Shown here: piece by piece, positions 1 through 10,802 of the stretch
Numbering within the stretch: position 1 is the stretch's first letter
Layout: each line of letters opens with the position of its first letter
Source of the DNA: Bifidobacterium anseris
Lineage (GTDB): Bacteria; Actinomycetota; Actinomycetes; Actinomycetales; Bifidobacteriaceae
Length of the DNA stretch: 64,000 nucleotides
Direction: 5' to 3'
NCBI RefSeq assembly: GCF_002860345.1
Contig: NZ_NMYC01000001.1
Location: 434,001-498,000 of the forward strand
The notes under the pieces: model-generated
Database searches by the model: none
The model's input: the letters and a program-made list of their open reading frames with translations, nothing else
What the model was told of the DNA's origin: nothing
Program-made: the position numbers and the translations under genes

Positions 1-912
1 TTCGCGATCTACATGGTGAGCTCGTTCGGCGTGGTGAACTTCGGACTCAACCTCGCGTTCCTTGTCGTGGCGACCGGCGTCGTCTACGGCGCGATGACGT
101 CGATCTTCGCGCGCGTCTCCGGAGCGCAGTTCAATCCGGCCGTCACCGTCGCGGCGATGCTCACGTCGAAGACTCGCGTGCGCGACGGCGTGTTCTACAT
201 CATCGCGCAGGTGCTCGGCGGCCTCGTCGCCGGCGCGCTCTTCGTCTTCCTCATCCCCAGTTCGGACACGGTCAGCAAGTCGCAGTGGACGATGATGGCG
301 ATCAACGGCTACGACGTGAACAGCCTGACCTATGCAAGCCTGAGCCAGTACGGGCTGACCTATGGCGTCTCGATGGCGATCGTCGTCGAGCTGCTCGCCT
401 CGATCATCGTCGTGGCCGCCGCGATGACGACGCTTAAGCGCAGCGGGCGCGCGACGCGTTCCGCCGCCGTCACGATGGGCGTCGCCTACGCGGCCGCGGC
501 CGCGATGGCCGCCCCGATCACCGGCGCGTCGATCAACCCGATGCGCGCCACCGGCGTCGCCGTCTTCGCGCAGCACGAGGAAGGCTCTCACACCGTCAAC
601 CCGCTCTCGCAGCTGTGGGTGTTCTGGGTGACGGCGATCCTCGCGGCCGCCATCGTCGCGCTCGTCATGATCGTCGCGCAGCTTGCGCATTCGCGTGCCG
701 CCAACGGTGACGAGATGGACGTCGACGTGGCCGAGGCCGCGATGGCGCAGGGCGACGAGTCCGATCACGCCGAGCAGGACGCCGACATCGCCGCGCCCGA
801 CGTCGACGTCCTGGAGGAACAGTCCGAGTCCGCCGAGCTGGATGAGCCCCAGACGCCGGTGGACGACGCCGGGTCAGTGGATGAAGCGGATGGCGAAGTA
901 CAGCAGCGCTAG
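1..912 (+). CDS. Aquaporin / MIP-family channel, 5' end missing
   Basis: A membrane channel for water or small neutral solutes. The reading frame is open from base 1, so the true start lies outside the window; the first ATG inside is at 13. Counted from that ATG, the two signature loops of the major intrinsic protein family are visible: NPA at residues 41-43 (preceded by SGAQF) and a variant NPM at 175-177 (preceded by GASI, followed by R). Several hydrophobic segments surround them. The last ~70 residues are an acidic hydrophilic tail, unusual for the family and probably cytoplasmic. The 3' end overlaps the convergent DUF3017 gene by 39 bp. Whether it carries water or glycerol cannot be told from this fragment. 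Confidence 0.9.
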   Translation, partial: FAIYMVSSFGVVNFGLNLAFLVVATGVVYGAMTSIFARVSGAQFNPAVTVAAMLTSKTRVRDGVFYIIAQVLGGLVAGALFVFLIPSSDTVSKSQWTMMAINGYDVNSLTYASLSQYGLTYGVSMAIVVELLASIIVVAAAMTTLKRSGRATRSAAVTMGVAYAAAAAMAAPITGASINPMRATGVAVFAQHEEGSHTVNPLSQLWVFWVTAILAAAIVALVMIVAQLAHSRAANGDEMDVDVAEAAMAQGDESDHAEQDADIAAPDVDVLEEQSESAELDEPQTPVDDAGSVDEADGEVQQR

Positions 913-1161
913 CACGACGCCGAAGCCGATGCCGCACGCGGCGTCGAAGGCGACCGATCTGACCTTCCAGGGACTGCGTTCCCGATAAATCAGCCGCACC
1001 GCACCGGAGCCGATGGAAGTCACGGACACGATGGCCGTGGCGACCATCGGCTCTCCCATTGCCGCAAGTGCCGTGGCAACGACGACGAGCCCGGCGACGC
1101 ACCATTCGAACCACGGCCTGCCCTCGTCATGCTCGGAGACATGGGGATGCTGCGCGTTCAT
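874..1161 (-). CDS. DUF3017-like small membrane protein
   Basis: A protein of 95 residues with a short hydrophilic N-terminus and about three hydrophobic segments (roughly residues 18-35, 37-55 and 72-93). It resembles the actinobacterial DUF3017 family, whose function is unknown. The start at 1161 is chosen because AAGGAG lies 7 bp before this ATG; the frame stays open to 1248, but no good ribosome site is seen there. The 3' end overlaps the aquaporin gene tail to tail. It is separated from purH by a strong terminator, so it is probably transcribed on its own. Confidence 0.7.
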   Translation of the reverse strand: MNAQHPHVSEHDEGRPWFEWCVAGLVVVATALAAMGEPMVATAIVSVTSIGSGAVRLIYRERSPWKVRSVAFDAACGIGFGVVLALLYFAIRFIH

Positions 1162-1280
1162 CTGGACTCCTTGAAGATCTTGGGAATGTGATGGTTGATT
1201 TCGCTGCTGCGATGAATTCGACGATTCGTCGTTGAAGACACCGCCCATCCTACTACCGAATCCAACTACTACCCACTATA

Positions 1281-1325
1281 CGGCGGGGCCGCGCCTCGGG
1301 AAATCCCCGAGGCGCGGCCCCGCCG
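1281..1325 (-). terminator. Strong stem-loop terminator after purH
   Basis: A perfect 20-bp inverted repeat (1281-1300 and 1306-1325) with a 5-nt loop lies 18 bp after the purH stop. It has no long T tract, as is common for GC-rich actinobacterial terminators. It ends the sucC-sucD-DUF6350-purH transcript. Confidence 0.85.
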
Positions 1326-1343
1326 TGCGATGTCAGCTGACGA

Positions 1344-2978
1344 TCAGTGGAAGAAGTGGCGCGTGCCCGTGACGTACATCGTCACGTTCGCGCTGCGCGC
1401 CGCCTCGAACACCTCCTCGTCGCGGATCGAGCCGCCGGGCTGCACGATCGCCTTGACGCCGGCGTCGATGAGGATCTGCGCGCCGTCAGCGAAGGGGAAG
1501 AACGCGTCGGAGGCCGCGACGGCGCCCTTCGTGCGGTTGCGGCCGTCGTCGAGCGTATTCGCGCGTTCGACGGCGAGGTTTGCCGAATCGACGCGGTTGA
1601 CCTGACCCATGCCGATGCCGACCGTCGCCATGTCGTCGGCGATGAGGATCGCGTTCGATTTGACGCAGCGCACGGCGCGCCATGCGAACTCGAGGTCCTT
1701 GAGCGTCGCGGCGTCGGCCGGCTCGCCCGCGACGAGCTTCCAGGCGTCCGGCGTGTCTCCCGGAGCGTCGATGAGATCGGTGGACTGCATGAGCAGGCCG
1801 CCGTCGATCTGACGGAACTGGCGCTTCGACTTCGGCGGTTCCGCGACCTTGAGGATGCGCAGGTTCTTCTTCTTCGCCTGCAGCAGCGCCAGCGCCTCCG
1901 GCTCATAGTCGGGCGCGACGATGACCTCGGTGAAGATCGGGCGCACGCCTTCGGCCATCTCGAGTGTGACCGTCGCATTCGTCGCGATGACGCCGCCGTA
2001 GGCGCTCATCGGGTCGCAGCTGTGCGCCTTCCTGTGCGCCTCGGCTACGGTCGCGCCGACGGCCAGGCCGCAGGGGTTGTTGTGCTTGACGACGGCGACG
2101 GCGATCTGCGGGGCGAAGTCCCATACGGCGCGCCACGCCGCATCGGCGTCCACATAGTTGTTGTAGCTCATCGGCTTGCCGCCGAGCTGCTCGGCGTCGG
2201 CGAATCCGCGCGTGTTGAGCGGGTCGACGTAGAGTGCGGCGTCCTGATGCGGGTTCTCGCCGTAGCGCAGCACATGCGCGCGGTTCCAGGTGCGCGTGAA
2301 GGTCTGCGGGAACTTGGCGAGCTTGGCCTGCTCGACCGGGTCGGCGTCGTGGGCCGCGTCTTCGATTGACGCGGGCTTGGGCCAATGGGCCGCCGTCCAT
2401 TCGCCGATTGTGGCGTCGTAGGCGGCCGTGTGCGCGAAGGCCTTGCCGGCGAGCCAGCGACGCTCCTCGAGCGAGAAGCCGGTACCGTCCTCGATGCGTG
2501 CGGCGACGAGCGCGTAGTCGGCCGGATCGGTGACGATCGCGACGGTCGCGCTGTTCTTCGCCGCGCCGCGCACCATCGAGGGGCCGCCGATGTCGATCTT
2601 CTCGATGACGTCGGCCTCCCCGGCACCCGAACGCACGGTGTCCGCGAAGGGATAGAGATTGACGATGACCAGATCGAAGGGCTCGATGCCGAACTCCTCA
2701 AGCTGGCGAGCGTGGTCCTCGTTCGTCATATCAGCGAGGATGCCGGCGTGGATGTGCGGGTCGAGGGTCTTGACGCGGCCGTCGAGGCATTCCGGGAAAC
2801 CGGTGACCTGGGACACCTCCGTGACGTCCACGCCGAGTTCAGCGAGCCTGCTCGCGGTGGAACCGGTGGACACCACCTGCGTGCCGGCGTCGATGAACGC
2901 CTTGGCGAGGACCTCGATGCCGTCCTTATGGAAGACCGATACCAATGCTCGTCGTAGCGGTCGGTTCGTTGTCGTCAC
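1344..2978 (-). CDS. purH: Bifunctional AICAR transformylase / IMP cyclohydrolase
   Basis: Catalyses the last two steps of purine synthesis in the cytoplasm: formylation of AICAR with 10-formyl-THF, then ring closure to IMP. The protein has 544 residues, the usual length. The N-terminal part is the cyclohydrolase (MGS-like) domain, with [12 protein letters not shown] near the start; the C-terminal part is the transformylase, with KHNNPCG in its active-site region. The GTG start at 2978 is preferred over an in-frame ATG at 3017 because AAGGAG lies 8 bp upstream of it and the family starts close to RRALVSV. The start region lies inside the 3' end of the DUF6350 gene (53-bp overlap), indicating translational coupling. 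Confidence 0.97.
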   Translation of the reverse strand: MTTTNRPLRRALVSVFHKDGIEVLAKAFIDAGTQVVSTGSTASRLAELGVDVTEVSQVTGFPECLDGRVKTLDPHIHAGILADMTNEDHARQLEEFGIEPFDLVIVNLYPFADTVRSGAGEADVIEKIDIGGPSMVRGAAKNSATVAIVTDPADYALVAARIEDGTGFSLEERRWLAGKAFAHTAAYDATIGEWTAAHWPKPASIEDAAHDADPVEQAKLAKFPQTFTRTWNRAHVLRYGENPHQDAALYVDPLNTRGFADAEQLGGKPMSYNNYVDADAAWRAVWDFAPQIAVAVVKHNNPCGLAVGATVAEAHRKAHSCDPMSAYGGVIATNATVTLEMAEGVRPIFTEVIVAPDYEPEALALLQAKKKNLRILKVAEPPKSKRQFRQIDGGLLMQSTDLIDAPGDTPDAWKLVAGEPADAATLKDLEFAWRAVRCVKSNAILIADDMATVGIGMGQVNRVDSANLAVERANTLDDGRNRTKGAVAASDAFFPFADGAQILIDAGVKAIVQPGGSIRDEEVFEAARSANVTMYVTGTRHFFH

Positions 2979-4350
2979 CTTGCTTCTCCTTTGGTTGGTG
3001 GTTTGGGTCCGCCACACGCGCGCCGGACCTCTTCTTCTCTGTGGGGTCGTCCCCGTCAGTCTCCTGCTGCGAGGAGACGCTGCGCGCCTTGCGCGGGGCT
3101 TCGGAGCCGGACTCCGTGGCGCCCCGGCGCGCGATGAGCGCGCGGACGGCGAGGACGATGGCGGTCAGGAGCAGCATCGTGCCCCAGGCCAGGAACAGAC
3201 CCAACGCGCACGGTCGCGCCGTGGCGTTGGTGGCATGGCGGACGTCGACGCCGACGGACGCGAGGTGCTTCGTGCCGAGCGCGCCGTCGGACAGCGCGTA
3301 CAGCAGCGTGCACAGCAGCGAGACAACGACGGACGTGATGCAGAACGCGCCCACCGGATAGGCGTAGGCGAACAGCAGGTCGCGCCGGTCGTCGGCGTCC
3401 GCCTGTAGGGGGCGCAGGCCGAAGCCGCGTTTGGCGACGAGCACGAGCAGGCCGAGTACGACGCCGACGACGAGCGGGATGAGCGTCACGCACAGACGGA
3501 TCGTCGGGTCGGCGACCGGCTGCGGGAACAGGCGGAAGATCGGCAGGGCAGGCAGATGCGCCGCCGATCCTTCGGTGAGCGTGTAGGTCGCGAGGTCACC
3601 GATCGAGAATCCGGCGCCGAACAGCCATGAGACGGCCCAAAGCATGAGGTTGGGCAGCCATGCGGCCGCCATGACGCACATGAGGATGCGCGAGCCGGTC
3701 TGCACATGCATCGCCTCGAATGCGGCGCCGACGGCATGGTGGTTGAGCACAATCCAGGCAATGACGGTGCCCAATCCGCACAGCAGCACGATGGCGACGA
3801 TGAGCACGCCGAGCCTCACGCCGACGGCGATGACGTGGCGAATCGGCGCGGACAGATGCGCGCGCAGATAACCGCGCAGCGGCTCGAGATGGCTGCGGTC
3901 GTGGACGAAGGCCCATGCGAAGCCGGCGGTGAAGACGAGCGCGCCCTTGCACAGCACGAGGAAGGTCGAATCGTTGAGCGCGACAGACAGGTTGTTCTCG
4001 AGCAGCCGGTCGAGCACGAGCCATGTGACCAGCCCGGCGACGTAGCCGCGCGGGTCGGTGCCCATCCGGCGGAAGACGGTGCGTACGAGCGCGACGAGCA
4101 GGAAGGTGAGCAGCAGCGGGACGATCGTGACAACGATCGAGGATGTGTGGAAGCCGACGCCCTGGGAGAGCAATACGACGGCCTGCGTCAGCGGCACCGT
4201 GAACGACGACATCGTGTCGCCGCCCTCCTCCATCGCGGCGACGAGGAGGACGAGCGCCATCAGGAAGCCGAGCGGCACGGCGTAGACGAGCATCGCCACG
4301 CAGGACGCGGCGACGCCTCGCAACCAGGGAATCAGCTTCGTCCTGTTCAT
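2926..4350 (-). CDS. DUF6350 polytopic membrane protein
   Basis: An integral membrane protein of 474 residues with about ten hydrophobic segments and a hydrophilic, charged C-terminal tail of ~85 residues (rich in S, E, D, K). The pattern fits the actinobacterial DUF6350 family, sometimes labelled cell division protein PerM; the molecular function is unknown. Its ATG overlaps the sucD stop by 4 bp (ATGA) and its end overlaps the purH start, so it belongs to the sucC-sucD-DUF6350-purH operon. Placement between succinyl-CoA synthetase and purH is a conserved actinobacterial arrangement and says little about its role. Confidence 0.8.
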   Translation of the reverse strand: MNRTKLIPWLRGVAASCVAMLVYAVPLGFLMALVLLVAAMEEGGDTMSSFTVPLTQAVVLLSQGVGFHTSSIVVTIVPLLLTFLLVALVRTVFRRMGTDPRGYVAGLVTWLVLDRLLENNLSVALNDSTFLVLCKGALVFTAGFAWAFVHDRSHLEPLRGYLRAHLSAPIRHVIAVGVRLGVLIVAIVLLCGLGTVIAWIVLNHHAVGAAFEAMHVQTGSRILMCVMAAAWLPNLMLWAVSWLFGAGFSIGDLATYTLTEGSAAHLPALPIFRLFPQPVADPTIRLCVTLIPLVVGVVLGLLVLVAKRGFGLRPLQADADDRRDLLFAYAYPVGAFCITSVVVSLLCTLLYALSDGALGTKHLASVGVDVRHATNATARPCALGLFLAWGTMLLLTAIVLAVRALIARRGATESGSEAPRKARSVSSQQETDGDDPTEKKRSGARVADPNHQPKEKQGDDNEPTATTSIGIGLP

Positions 4351-5264
4351 CCGAGCGCTGCCAGCGCCTCACGCATGTACTGCGCGGCCTGGGACGGGGT
4401 CCTGCCCACGCGGATGCCGACAGCCTCGAGGGCCTCCTGCTTGTCCTGTGCGGTGCCCTTGCCGCCGGAGACGATGGCGCCGGCGTGGCCCATCTGCTTG
4501 CCTTCGGGGGCGGTGAAGCCCGCGATGTAGGCGACAACGGGCTTCGTCATGTGCTCGCTCGCCCAGTTCGCGGCGTCCTGTTCGGCGCTGCCTCCGATTT
4601 CGCCGATCATCATGACGGCCTTCGTGTCCGGATCGGCCTCGAAGGCCTCGAGCGCTTCCTGCAGCGTCGTGCCGACAATTGGGTCGCCGCCGGCGCCGAG
4701 GCATGCGGTGAAGCCGATGTCGGACAGCTCGCCCATGAGCTGGTAGGTGAGCGTGCCCGACTTCGAGACGAGGCCGAGCGGGCCGCGGGCGACGATGCCG
4801 TCGGGGATGATGCCGAGGTTGACGCCGTGTGTCTCCTCGCTCGACGGCAGCGTCATCAGGCCCGGGCAGTTCGGGCCCACGATGCGCACGCCGCGCTGCA
4901 GCGCAAGTTCGACGAAGTAGGCGCTGTCGGCGACCGGGATGCCCTCGGTGATGACGACGACGACCTCGATGCCGGCCTCGACCGCTTCGACGACGGCGTC
5001 CTTCGCGAACCTCGGCGGCACGAAGACGACGCTCGCCTTCGCCCCGGTCGCGGCCTTCGCCTCGGCGCAGTCGGCGAAGACGGGGATATCGACGTCGGCG
5101 CCGGTGGCGTTCTCGAAGATGATCGACGTGCCGGCCTTGCGTGGGTTGACGCCGCCGACGATGTTCGTGCCCGCCTTGAGCATGCGCGCGGTGTGCGTCA
5201 TGCCCTGATGGCCGGTCATGCCCTGAACGATGACGGGGGCGTCATCCTCGATGAAGACGGTCAT
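4347..5264 (-). CDS. sucD: Succinyl-CoA synthetase alpha subunit
   Basis: With SucC it makes succinate and ATP/GTP from succinyl-CoA, or the reverse. The protein has 305 residues. The N-terminal CoA-binding Rossmann domain contains [11 protein letters not shown], and the phosphohistidine region is seen as [11 protein letters not shown] near the C-terminus, so the catalytic His is present. The start at 5264 overlaps the sucC stop by 4 bp (ATGA). A longer open frame upstream is an antisense-free shadow inside sucC and is rejected. In organisms lacking a complete TCA cycle the enzyme supplies succinyl-CoA or disposes of succinate; that role here is inferred. Confidence 0.96.
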   Translation of the reverse strand: MTVFIEDDAPVIVQGMTGHQGMTHTARMLKAGTNIVGGVNPRKAGTSIIFENATGADVDIPVFADCAEAKAATGAKASVVFVPPRFAKDAVVEAVEAGIEVVVVITEGIPVADSAYFVELALQRGVRIVGPNCPGLMTLPSSEETHGVNLGIIPDGIVARGPLGLVSKSGTLTYQLMGELSDIGFTACLGAGGDPIVGTTLQEALEAFEADPDTKAVMMIGEIGGSAEQDAANWASEHMTKPVVAYIAGFTAPEGKQMGHAGAIVSGGKGTAQDKQEALEAVGIRVGRTPSQAAQYMREALAALG

Positions 5265-6457
5265 TTGGTCTCCTCCTTCGCCTGCGCGGCGAGACGGGCC
5301 GCTTCGGACGCGGCCGTCTCCATCGTGGCCGCCACATGGATGTTCGCGATGTCCGCGTCGTCGAGGATCGTCAGGCCTTCGGCGGCCGCGTTGCCGTCGA
5401 AGCGCACGACCATCGGCTTCGTGACGTTGAGCCGTTCGACGGCCTCGATGATGCCGAGTGCCACCTGCTCGCAGGAGGTGATGCCGCCGTACACGTTGAC
5501 GAGCACCGATTCGACCTGTGGATCGGACAGCACAATCTCGAGGCTCTGGCACATCGTCTCGGCCGAGGCGCCGCCGCCGATGTCGAGGAAGTTGGCCGGC
5601 TGGACGTCGGTCCCCTGCTCCTGACCCGCGAAAGACACGGCGTCAAGCGAGCTCATGACGAGGCCCGCGCCGTTGCCGATGACGCCGACCTGGCCGTCGA
5701 GATGCACGTAGTGCAGGCCGTGCTCGGCTGCCTTGCGCTCGTAGGGGTCCGTCGTGGCGGAGTCGGCGAAGCGCTCCCAGCCGTCGTGGCGGAACGCCGC
5801 GTTGCCGTCGAGCGAGATCTTCGCGTCGAGCGCGCACAGGCGCTTCGTGGACTCGTCGTCCGGGTCTCCGACCTTGGCGAGCGGGTTGATCTCGACGAGC
5901 GTCGCGTCGTTGTCGTGGAAGCACTTCCACATCTTGAGCAGGATGTCGGCGGCCTGATCGACGTCGGCGTGGTAGAAGCCGATGCTTTCCGCCATCGCCG
6001 TCGCGGCGCGCCGGTCGAAGTCCTCGAGCGCGCTGATGTGCAGGCGCTTGACCGATTCGGGATGCTCCTTGGCGATCTGCTCGACCTCGGTGCCGCCGTT
6101 GGCGGTCGCGAGCACATCGAAGTCACGCGAGGAACGGTCCACGGAGATTGACACATAGTATTCGTGCAGGATGGATTCGGCTTCGGCGATGAGCACGCCG
6201 CGCACCTTGTGCCCGTGGATCGTCATCGGCAGGATCTGCTCGGCGGCACGCACGGCCTCGTCGCGGTCGTGCGCGATCTTGACGCCGCCGGCCTGGCCGC
6301 GGTGGCCGATCTTGACCTGTGCCTTGACGACGACCGGGTATCCGATCGTCTCGGCCGCCTGCGGGACGTCCTCGACGCGCCGGACGAAGATCGCGCGCGG
6401 GGTGTCGATGCCTTGTTCGTCAAGCAGCTGACGTGCTTGGTATTCGTATAGATCCAT
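5261..6457 (-). CDS. sucC: Succinyl-CoA synthetase (ADP-forming) beta subunit
   Basis: The nucleotide-binding partner of SucD, 398 residues. It starts with [16 protein letters not shown], typical of the family, followed by the ATP-grasp domain with [18 protein letters not shown]; the C-terminal ligase-CoA domain carries DIGGGASAE and VLVNVYGGI. It is the first gene of the overlapping sucC-sucD-DUF6350-purH run; CAAGAGGAATCC before the ATG supplies a ribosome site. The 38 bp to apt upstream hold no visible terminator, so read-through from apt is possible. Confidence 0.96.
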   Translation of the reverse strand: MDLYEYQARQLLDEQGIDTPRAIFVRRVEDVPQAAETIGYPVVVKAQVKIGHRGQAGGVKIAHDRDEAVRAAEQILPMTIHGHKVRGVLIAEAESILHEYYVSISVDRSSRDFDVLATANGGTEVEQIAKEHPESVKRLHISALEDFDRRAATAMAESIGFYHADVDQAADILLKMWKCFHDNDATLVEINPLAKVGDPDDESTKRLCALDAKISLDGNAAFRHDGWERFADSATTDPYERKAAEHGLHYVHLDGQVGVIGNGAGLVMSSLDAVSFAGQEQGTDVQPANFLDIGGGASAETMCQSLEIVLSDPQVESVLVNVYGGITSCEQVALGIIEAVERLNVTKPMVVRFDGNAAAEGLTILDDADIANIHVAATMETAASEAARLAAQAKEETK

Positions 6458-6495
6458 GGATTCCTCTTGAGATGGGCGGTGGCGTCGGACGATGC

Positions 6496-7077
6496 TCAGG
6501 CGGGCATCGTCAGCAGGGAGCTCGCTGGGTAGTCGCCGAGCGTCTTGACGCCGTTGAGGCCCGAAAGCTCCATGATAAAACTAAATCCGGCGACGACGCC
6601 GCCGCACGAGATGACCAAATCGCGGGCAGCGGAGGCGGAGCCGCCGGTGGCGATCAGGTCGTCGACGATGAGAATGCGCTCGCCTTCGCGGATCGCGTTG
6701 CGTTCAATCTCGATCGAGGCGTCGCCGTATTCGAGCGCGTAGCTTTCGCGGACCGTGGGCGGCGGCAGCTTGCCGGCCTTGCGCACAGCGATGAAACCCT
6801 TGCCGAGGCGTTCGGCGAGCGTGGGCCCGAAGAGGAAGCCGCGTGCCTCGAGTCCTGCGACGGCGTCGAATTCGTCGTTCGCGATCGACAGGTTCGAGAC
6901 GAGCGCGTCCATCAGGATGGACAGGCCGCGCGCGTCGGCGAAGACCGGCATGATGTCGCGGAACAGGATCCCCTCCTTGGGGAATCCGGGGATTGCGCGC
7001 ATCAGTGAGATGAGGTAGTCGGCATCCGCCTTGTCCATCGAGGTGGGATCGGTGAGCGTGATGTCCGTGGAAGTCAT
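6496..7077 (-). CDS. apt: Adenine phosphoribosyltransferase
   Basis: Salvages adenine to AMP with PRPP in the cytoplasm. The 193-residue form starting at 7077 is chosen because a GGGGAGAA ribosome site precedes this ATG and the family begins near the DADYLISLMRAIPGFPKEGI block; the open frame extends to 7194 without support. The PRPP-binding motif ILIVDDLIATGGSA is intact, and GLEARGFLFGP matches the family's substrate-binding loop. It follows yajC by 46 bp in the same direction, as in many Actinobacteria where apt lies near the sec and rel genes. Confidence 0.95.
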   Translation of the reverse strand: MTSTDITLTDPTSMDKADADYLISLMRAIPGFPKEGILFRDIMPVFADARGLSILMDALVSNLSIANDEFDAVAGLEARGFLFGPTLAERLGKGFIAVRKAGKLPPPTVRESYALEYGDASIEIERNAIREGERILIVDDLIATGGSASAARDLVISCGGVVAGFSFIMELSGLNGVKTLGDYPASSLLTMPA

Positions 7078-7123
7078 GGTCGGCAGTTCTCCCCTGTGTC
7101 GGTCCTGTATCGGTGGTCGTTCG

Positions 7124-7576
7124 TCAGTCGGCGTCGTACGGCGACTTCGTGCTCTTCGTCGTCTCCTCGACGTCGATTTCATCGCCGTCGGCATCCGTCG
7201 AGTGCTCGCTCACCTGCGTCGTGATTTCCTTGGGACTGTCGGCGTCGTTCTCGTCGTCCTTGACGAGCGGGTTGCCGTTCTCGTCCACGTCGTCGTCGGA
7301 GACGTAGGCCGGGCGGATGTACTCGCGGCTGATGGCCTTCGAGGAGAAGCGCAGGATGCTGCCTTCGGAGTCGATGACGATCTCGTCGTACTCTTCGTCG
7401 ACCTCGACGACTTTACCGATGACGCCGCCGATCGTGATCACCTCGGTGCCGGCGTCCAGGTTCTTCCAGAAGCTCTGGCGCTCCGCCTGCTGCTTCTTCG
7501 CCTTCCGCGTCTGGAACACCATCATCAGAATCATGGCGACGAGAAGAACGATGAGGAAGATGTAATCCATGCTCAT
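7124..7576 (-). CDS. yajC: Preprotein translocase accessory subunit YajC
   Basis: A 150-residue protein with a single N-terminal transmembrane segment (residues ~4-22), then the conserved positively charged stretch RKAKKQQAERQSFWKNL and the GTEVITIGGVIGKVV core of the YajC family. The C-terminal ~50 residues are acidic and disordered-looking. YajC associates with SecDF in the membrane; secD and secF are not next to it here. AAGGAG lies 9 bp before the ATG. It lies 69 bp downstream of ruvB, matching the ruvCAB-yajC order of Actinobacteria. Confidence 0.93.
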   Translation of the reverse strand: MSMDYIFLIVLLVAMILMMVFQTRKAKKQQAERQSFWKNLDAGTEVITIGGVIGKVVEVDEEYDEIVIDSEGSILRFSSKAISREYIRPAYVSDDDVDENGNPLVKDDENDADSPKEITTQVSEHSTDADGDEIDVEETTKSTKSPYDAD

Positions 7577-7645
7577 GACAGGGCTCCTTGGGAAACGAGA
7601 CGACCGTGGGGATCGATTGGAAACGGTGTGTACGGAAGGCTCAGT

Positions 7646-8728
<1,083 letters not shown>

Positions 8729-8733
8729 GCGTC

Positions 8734-9360
8734 TCACCTTCCCCTGTCCATCGATGTCAGCGCGAGCCGCAGCACGTCGGCGACGGCCTCGTCGGACAAT
8801 GGCGTGGCGATGGCGTTGTCCTCGATGACGGCGTCGACGGCCTGCTGCGCCTCCTGCTGCTTCCAACCGAGGGACATGAGCCCCTCGACGACGCGGTCGA
8901 CGCCGGCGTCCTGCGGCATGAGTCGCTCGGTGCCGCGCTCCCCCTGCGCCGGCGCGGCGGACAGGTCGATCGATCCCTTGAGTTCGAGGATGATCTTCTG
9001 CGCGCCCTTGCGGCCGAGTCCCGGAGCCTTCGCAAGGGCGGCCGCGTCCTCGTCGCGGATCGCCTGGACGAGCTGGTCGCTCGGCAGCGTCGACAGCAGC
9101 GACAGCGCGACCTTCGGACCGATGCCGCTGACCTTCTGCAGCTGCAGGAACATGCGCCGCTCGGCCGCGGTGAGGAAACCGAAGAGCGTGATCGCGTCCT
9201 GCGCCACGCTCATCGCCGTCTGGACGCTCGCCGTCGAGCCGACGTGCAGCGCGCCCAGATCGGCGCTCGGCATCCGCACCTCGAATCCCACGCCGTGGAC
9301 GTCGATGAGCGCCGTCGTCGCATCGATCTGAACGACGACGCCGTTGAGCAGGCCGATCAT
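8734..9360 (-). CDS. ruvA: Holliday junction DNA-binding protein RuvA
   Basis: Tetrameric junction-binding partner of RuvB, 208 residues. Domain I is an OB fold beginning MIGLLNGVV; domain II carries helix-hairpin-helix motifs ([12 protein letters not shown] and [13 protein letters not shown]); domain III at the C-terminus contacts RuvB. The ATG at 9360 has AAAGGGG 9 bp upstream. A palindromic box CGAAC-N4-GTTCG sits 26 bp before the start codon, so ruvAB are probably induced by DNA damage independently of ruvC. Confidence 0.97.
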   Translation of the reverse strand: MIGLLNGVVVQIDATTALIDVHGVGFEVRMPSADLGALHVGSTASVQTAMSVAQDAITLFGFLTAAERRMFLQLQKVSGIGPKVALSLLSTLPSDQLVQAIRDEDAAALAKAPGLGRKGAQKIILELKGSIDLSAAPAQGERGTERLMPQDAGVDRVVEGLMSLGWKQQEAQQAVDAVIEDNAIATPLSDEAVADVLRLALTSMDRGR

Positions 9361-9385
9361 GCGTTTGGCCCCTTTCGTTGATGTT

Positions 9386-9399
9386 CGAACAGATGTTCG
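9386..9399 (-). promoter_or_regulatory. LexA-type SOS box upstream of ruvA
   Basis: The sequence CGAACAGATGTTCG has the perfect CGAAC-N4-GTTCG form of the Gram-positive/actinobacterial LexA operator. It occupies the 44-bp gap between ruvC and ruvA, 26 bp from the ruvA start, where it would overlap a promoter. Confidence 0.8.
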
Positions 9400-9404
9400 G
9401 TAGT

Positions 9405-9986
9405 CTACATGCCTCTGCGGACGCCGCCGCGGCGCGAGGCGTGCTGCGCGGCCTGCGCCCACTGGCGCTGCGCCTTCGTCAGATGCTGCTCGCGTTCGCC
9501 GCCTTCGAGCGCCCCCGCCGGGCGCAGCGCATGGCAGATCGCGATCGCGAGGGCGTCGGCGGCATCGGCCGGCGTCGGCGGCGCATTGAGGTTGAGCAGA
9601 CGGGCGACCATGCGTTCCATCTGGACCTTCTGCGCCTTGCCGTTGCCGGTGATCGCGAGCTTCGACTCGGTCGGCGTGTGCAGTGCGACCGGGATGCCGC
9701 GCTGGGCCGCCGCGAGCATCGCGACACCGGCGGCCTGCGCGGTGCCGAGCACGGTGTTGCGGTTCTCCTGCGCGAACACGCGTTCGATCGAAACAGTGTC
9801 CGGGATGAACTCGTCGAGCTTGGCGGCGATGCCGTTGTAGATCGTCAGCAGTCGCAGGTCCTGTGACATGTGCGGGTCGGAACGCACGACGTCGACGTGG
9901 ATAAACGAAAGCCGGCGGGGTGCGCCGGCTTCGATCACGCCGACTCCGCACCGTGTCAGTCCGGGGTCGACTCCAAGGATGATCAA
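9405..9986 (-). CDS. ruvC: Holliday junction resolvase RuvC
   Basis: The endonuclease that cuts Holliday junctions. It has 193 residues in the RNase H fold: the first catalytic Asp is in ILGVDPGL, the Glu in SIERVF, and the C-terminal acidic residues in [14 protein letters not shown]. The basic tail after residue ~165 is poorly conserved. It begins 6 bp after the yebC stop, so yebC and ruvC form one transcript, with ruvAB following behind their own SOS box. Confidence 0.96.
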   Translation of the reverse strand: MIILGVDPGLTRCGVGVIEAGAPRRLSFIHVDVVRSDPHMSQDLRLLTIYNGIAAKLDEFIPDTVSIERVFAQENRNTVLGTAQAAGVAMLAAAQRGIPVALHTPTESKLAITGNGKAQKVQMERMVARLLNLNAPPTPADAADALAIAICHALRPAGALEGGEREQHLTKAQRQWAQAAQHASRRGGVRRGM

Positions 9987-9992
9987 CGGGGA

Positions 9993-10748
9993 TTACTCCT
10001 CGTCGAGCTGTGCCATGACCTCGTCCGAGGCGGTCCAGTTGCTGTAGATGTTCTGCACGTCGTCGAGGTCATCGAGGTTGTCGATGAGACGGGCGACCTT
10101 GCGGGCGTCGTCGAGCGAAAGCTCGACCTCGTTCTTCGGCATCATGACGAGGTCGGCGGAATCGTAGTCGATGCCGGCGTCCTGCAGCGCCTGACGCACG
10201 GCGATCAGGTCGGACGGGTCGGTGACGACGGTGTAGGTCTCGCCGTCGTCGGTGACGTCCTCGGCACCCGCCTCGGCCGCCTTCTCGAACAGGTCGTCGA
10301 AGTCGACGCCCTCGGACGGGACGACGATCGCGCCCTTGCGCTCGAAGTTGAAGCTCACCGAGCCGGTCGTCGCGAGCGAGCCGCCGCCCTTGCCGAGTGT
10401 CGAACGCACCTCGGCGGCCGCGCGGTTGCGGTTGTCGGTGAGGCATTCGATGATCAGGCCCACGCCCGCCGGCGCGTAGCCCTCGTAGACGATGTCCTCG
10501 TAGTTGGCGCCGCCGGCTTCCTCGCCGGAGCCGCGCTTGACGGCGCGCTTGATGTTGTCGGCGGGCATCGAGGCCTTCTTGGCCTTGTAGATGGCGTCAT
10601 AGAGCGCCGGGTTGCCGTCGGGATCGCCACCGCCCTGGCGGGCGGCGATTTCGATGTTCTTGATGAGCTTGGCGAACAGCTTGCCGCGCTTGGCGTCGAT
10701 GGCGGCCTTCTTGTGCTTGGTGGTGGCCCACTTGGAATGCCCTGACAT
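9993..10748 (-). CDS. yebC: YebC/PmpR-family regulator or translation factor
   Basis: A protein of 251 residues beginning [22 protein letters not shown], the hallmark of the YebC family. YebC proteins were described as transcription regulators and, more recently, as factors acting on translation of difficult sequences; which applies here cannot be read from the sequence. AGGAG precedes the ATG. The gene heads the yebC-ruvC unit, as in mycobacteria and other Actinobacteria. Confidence 0.95.
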   Translation of the reverse strand: MSGHSKWATTKHKKAAIDAKRGKLFAKLIKNIEIAARQGGGDPDGNPALYDAIYKAKKASMPADNIKRAVKRGSGEEAGGANYEDIVYEGYAPAGVGLIIECLTDNRNRAAAEVRSTLGKGGGSLATTGSVSFNFERKGAIVVPSEGVDFDDLFEKAAEAGAEDVTDDGETYTVVTDPSDLIAVRQALQDAGIDYDSADLVMMPKNEVELSLDDARKVARLIDNLDDLDDVQNIYSNWTASDEVMAQLDEE

Positions 10749-10802
10749 AATGCTCCTAGACAGGTGATGGATATTACGAAACGTGTTGATTCTAATGCGC
10801 TT

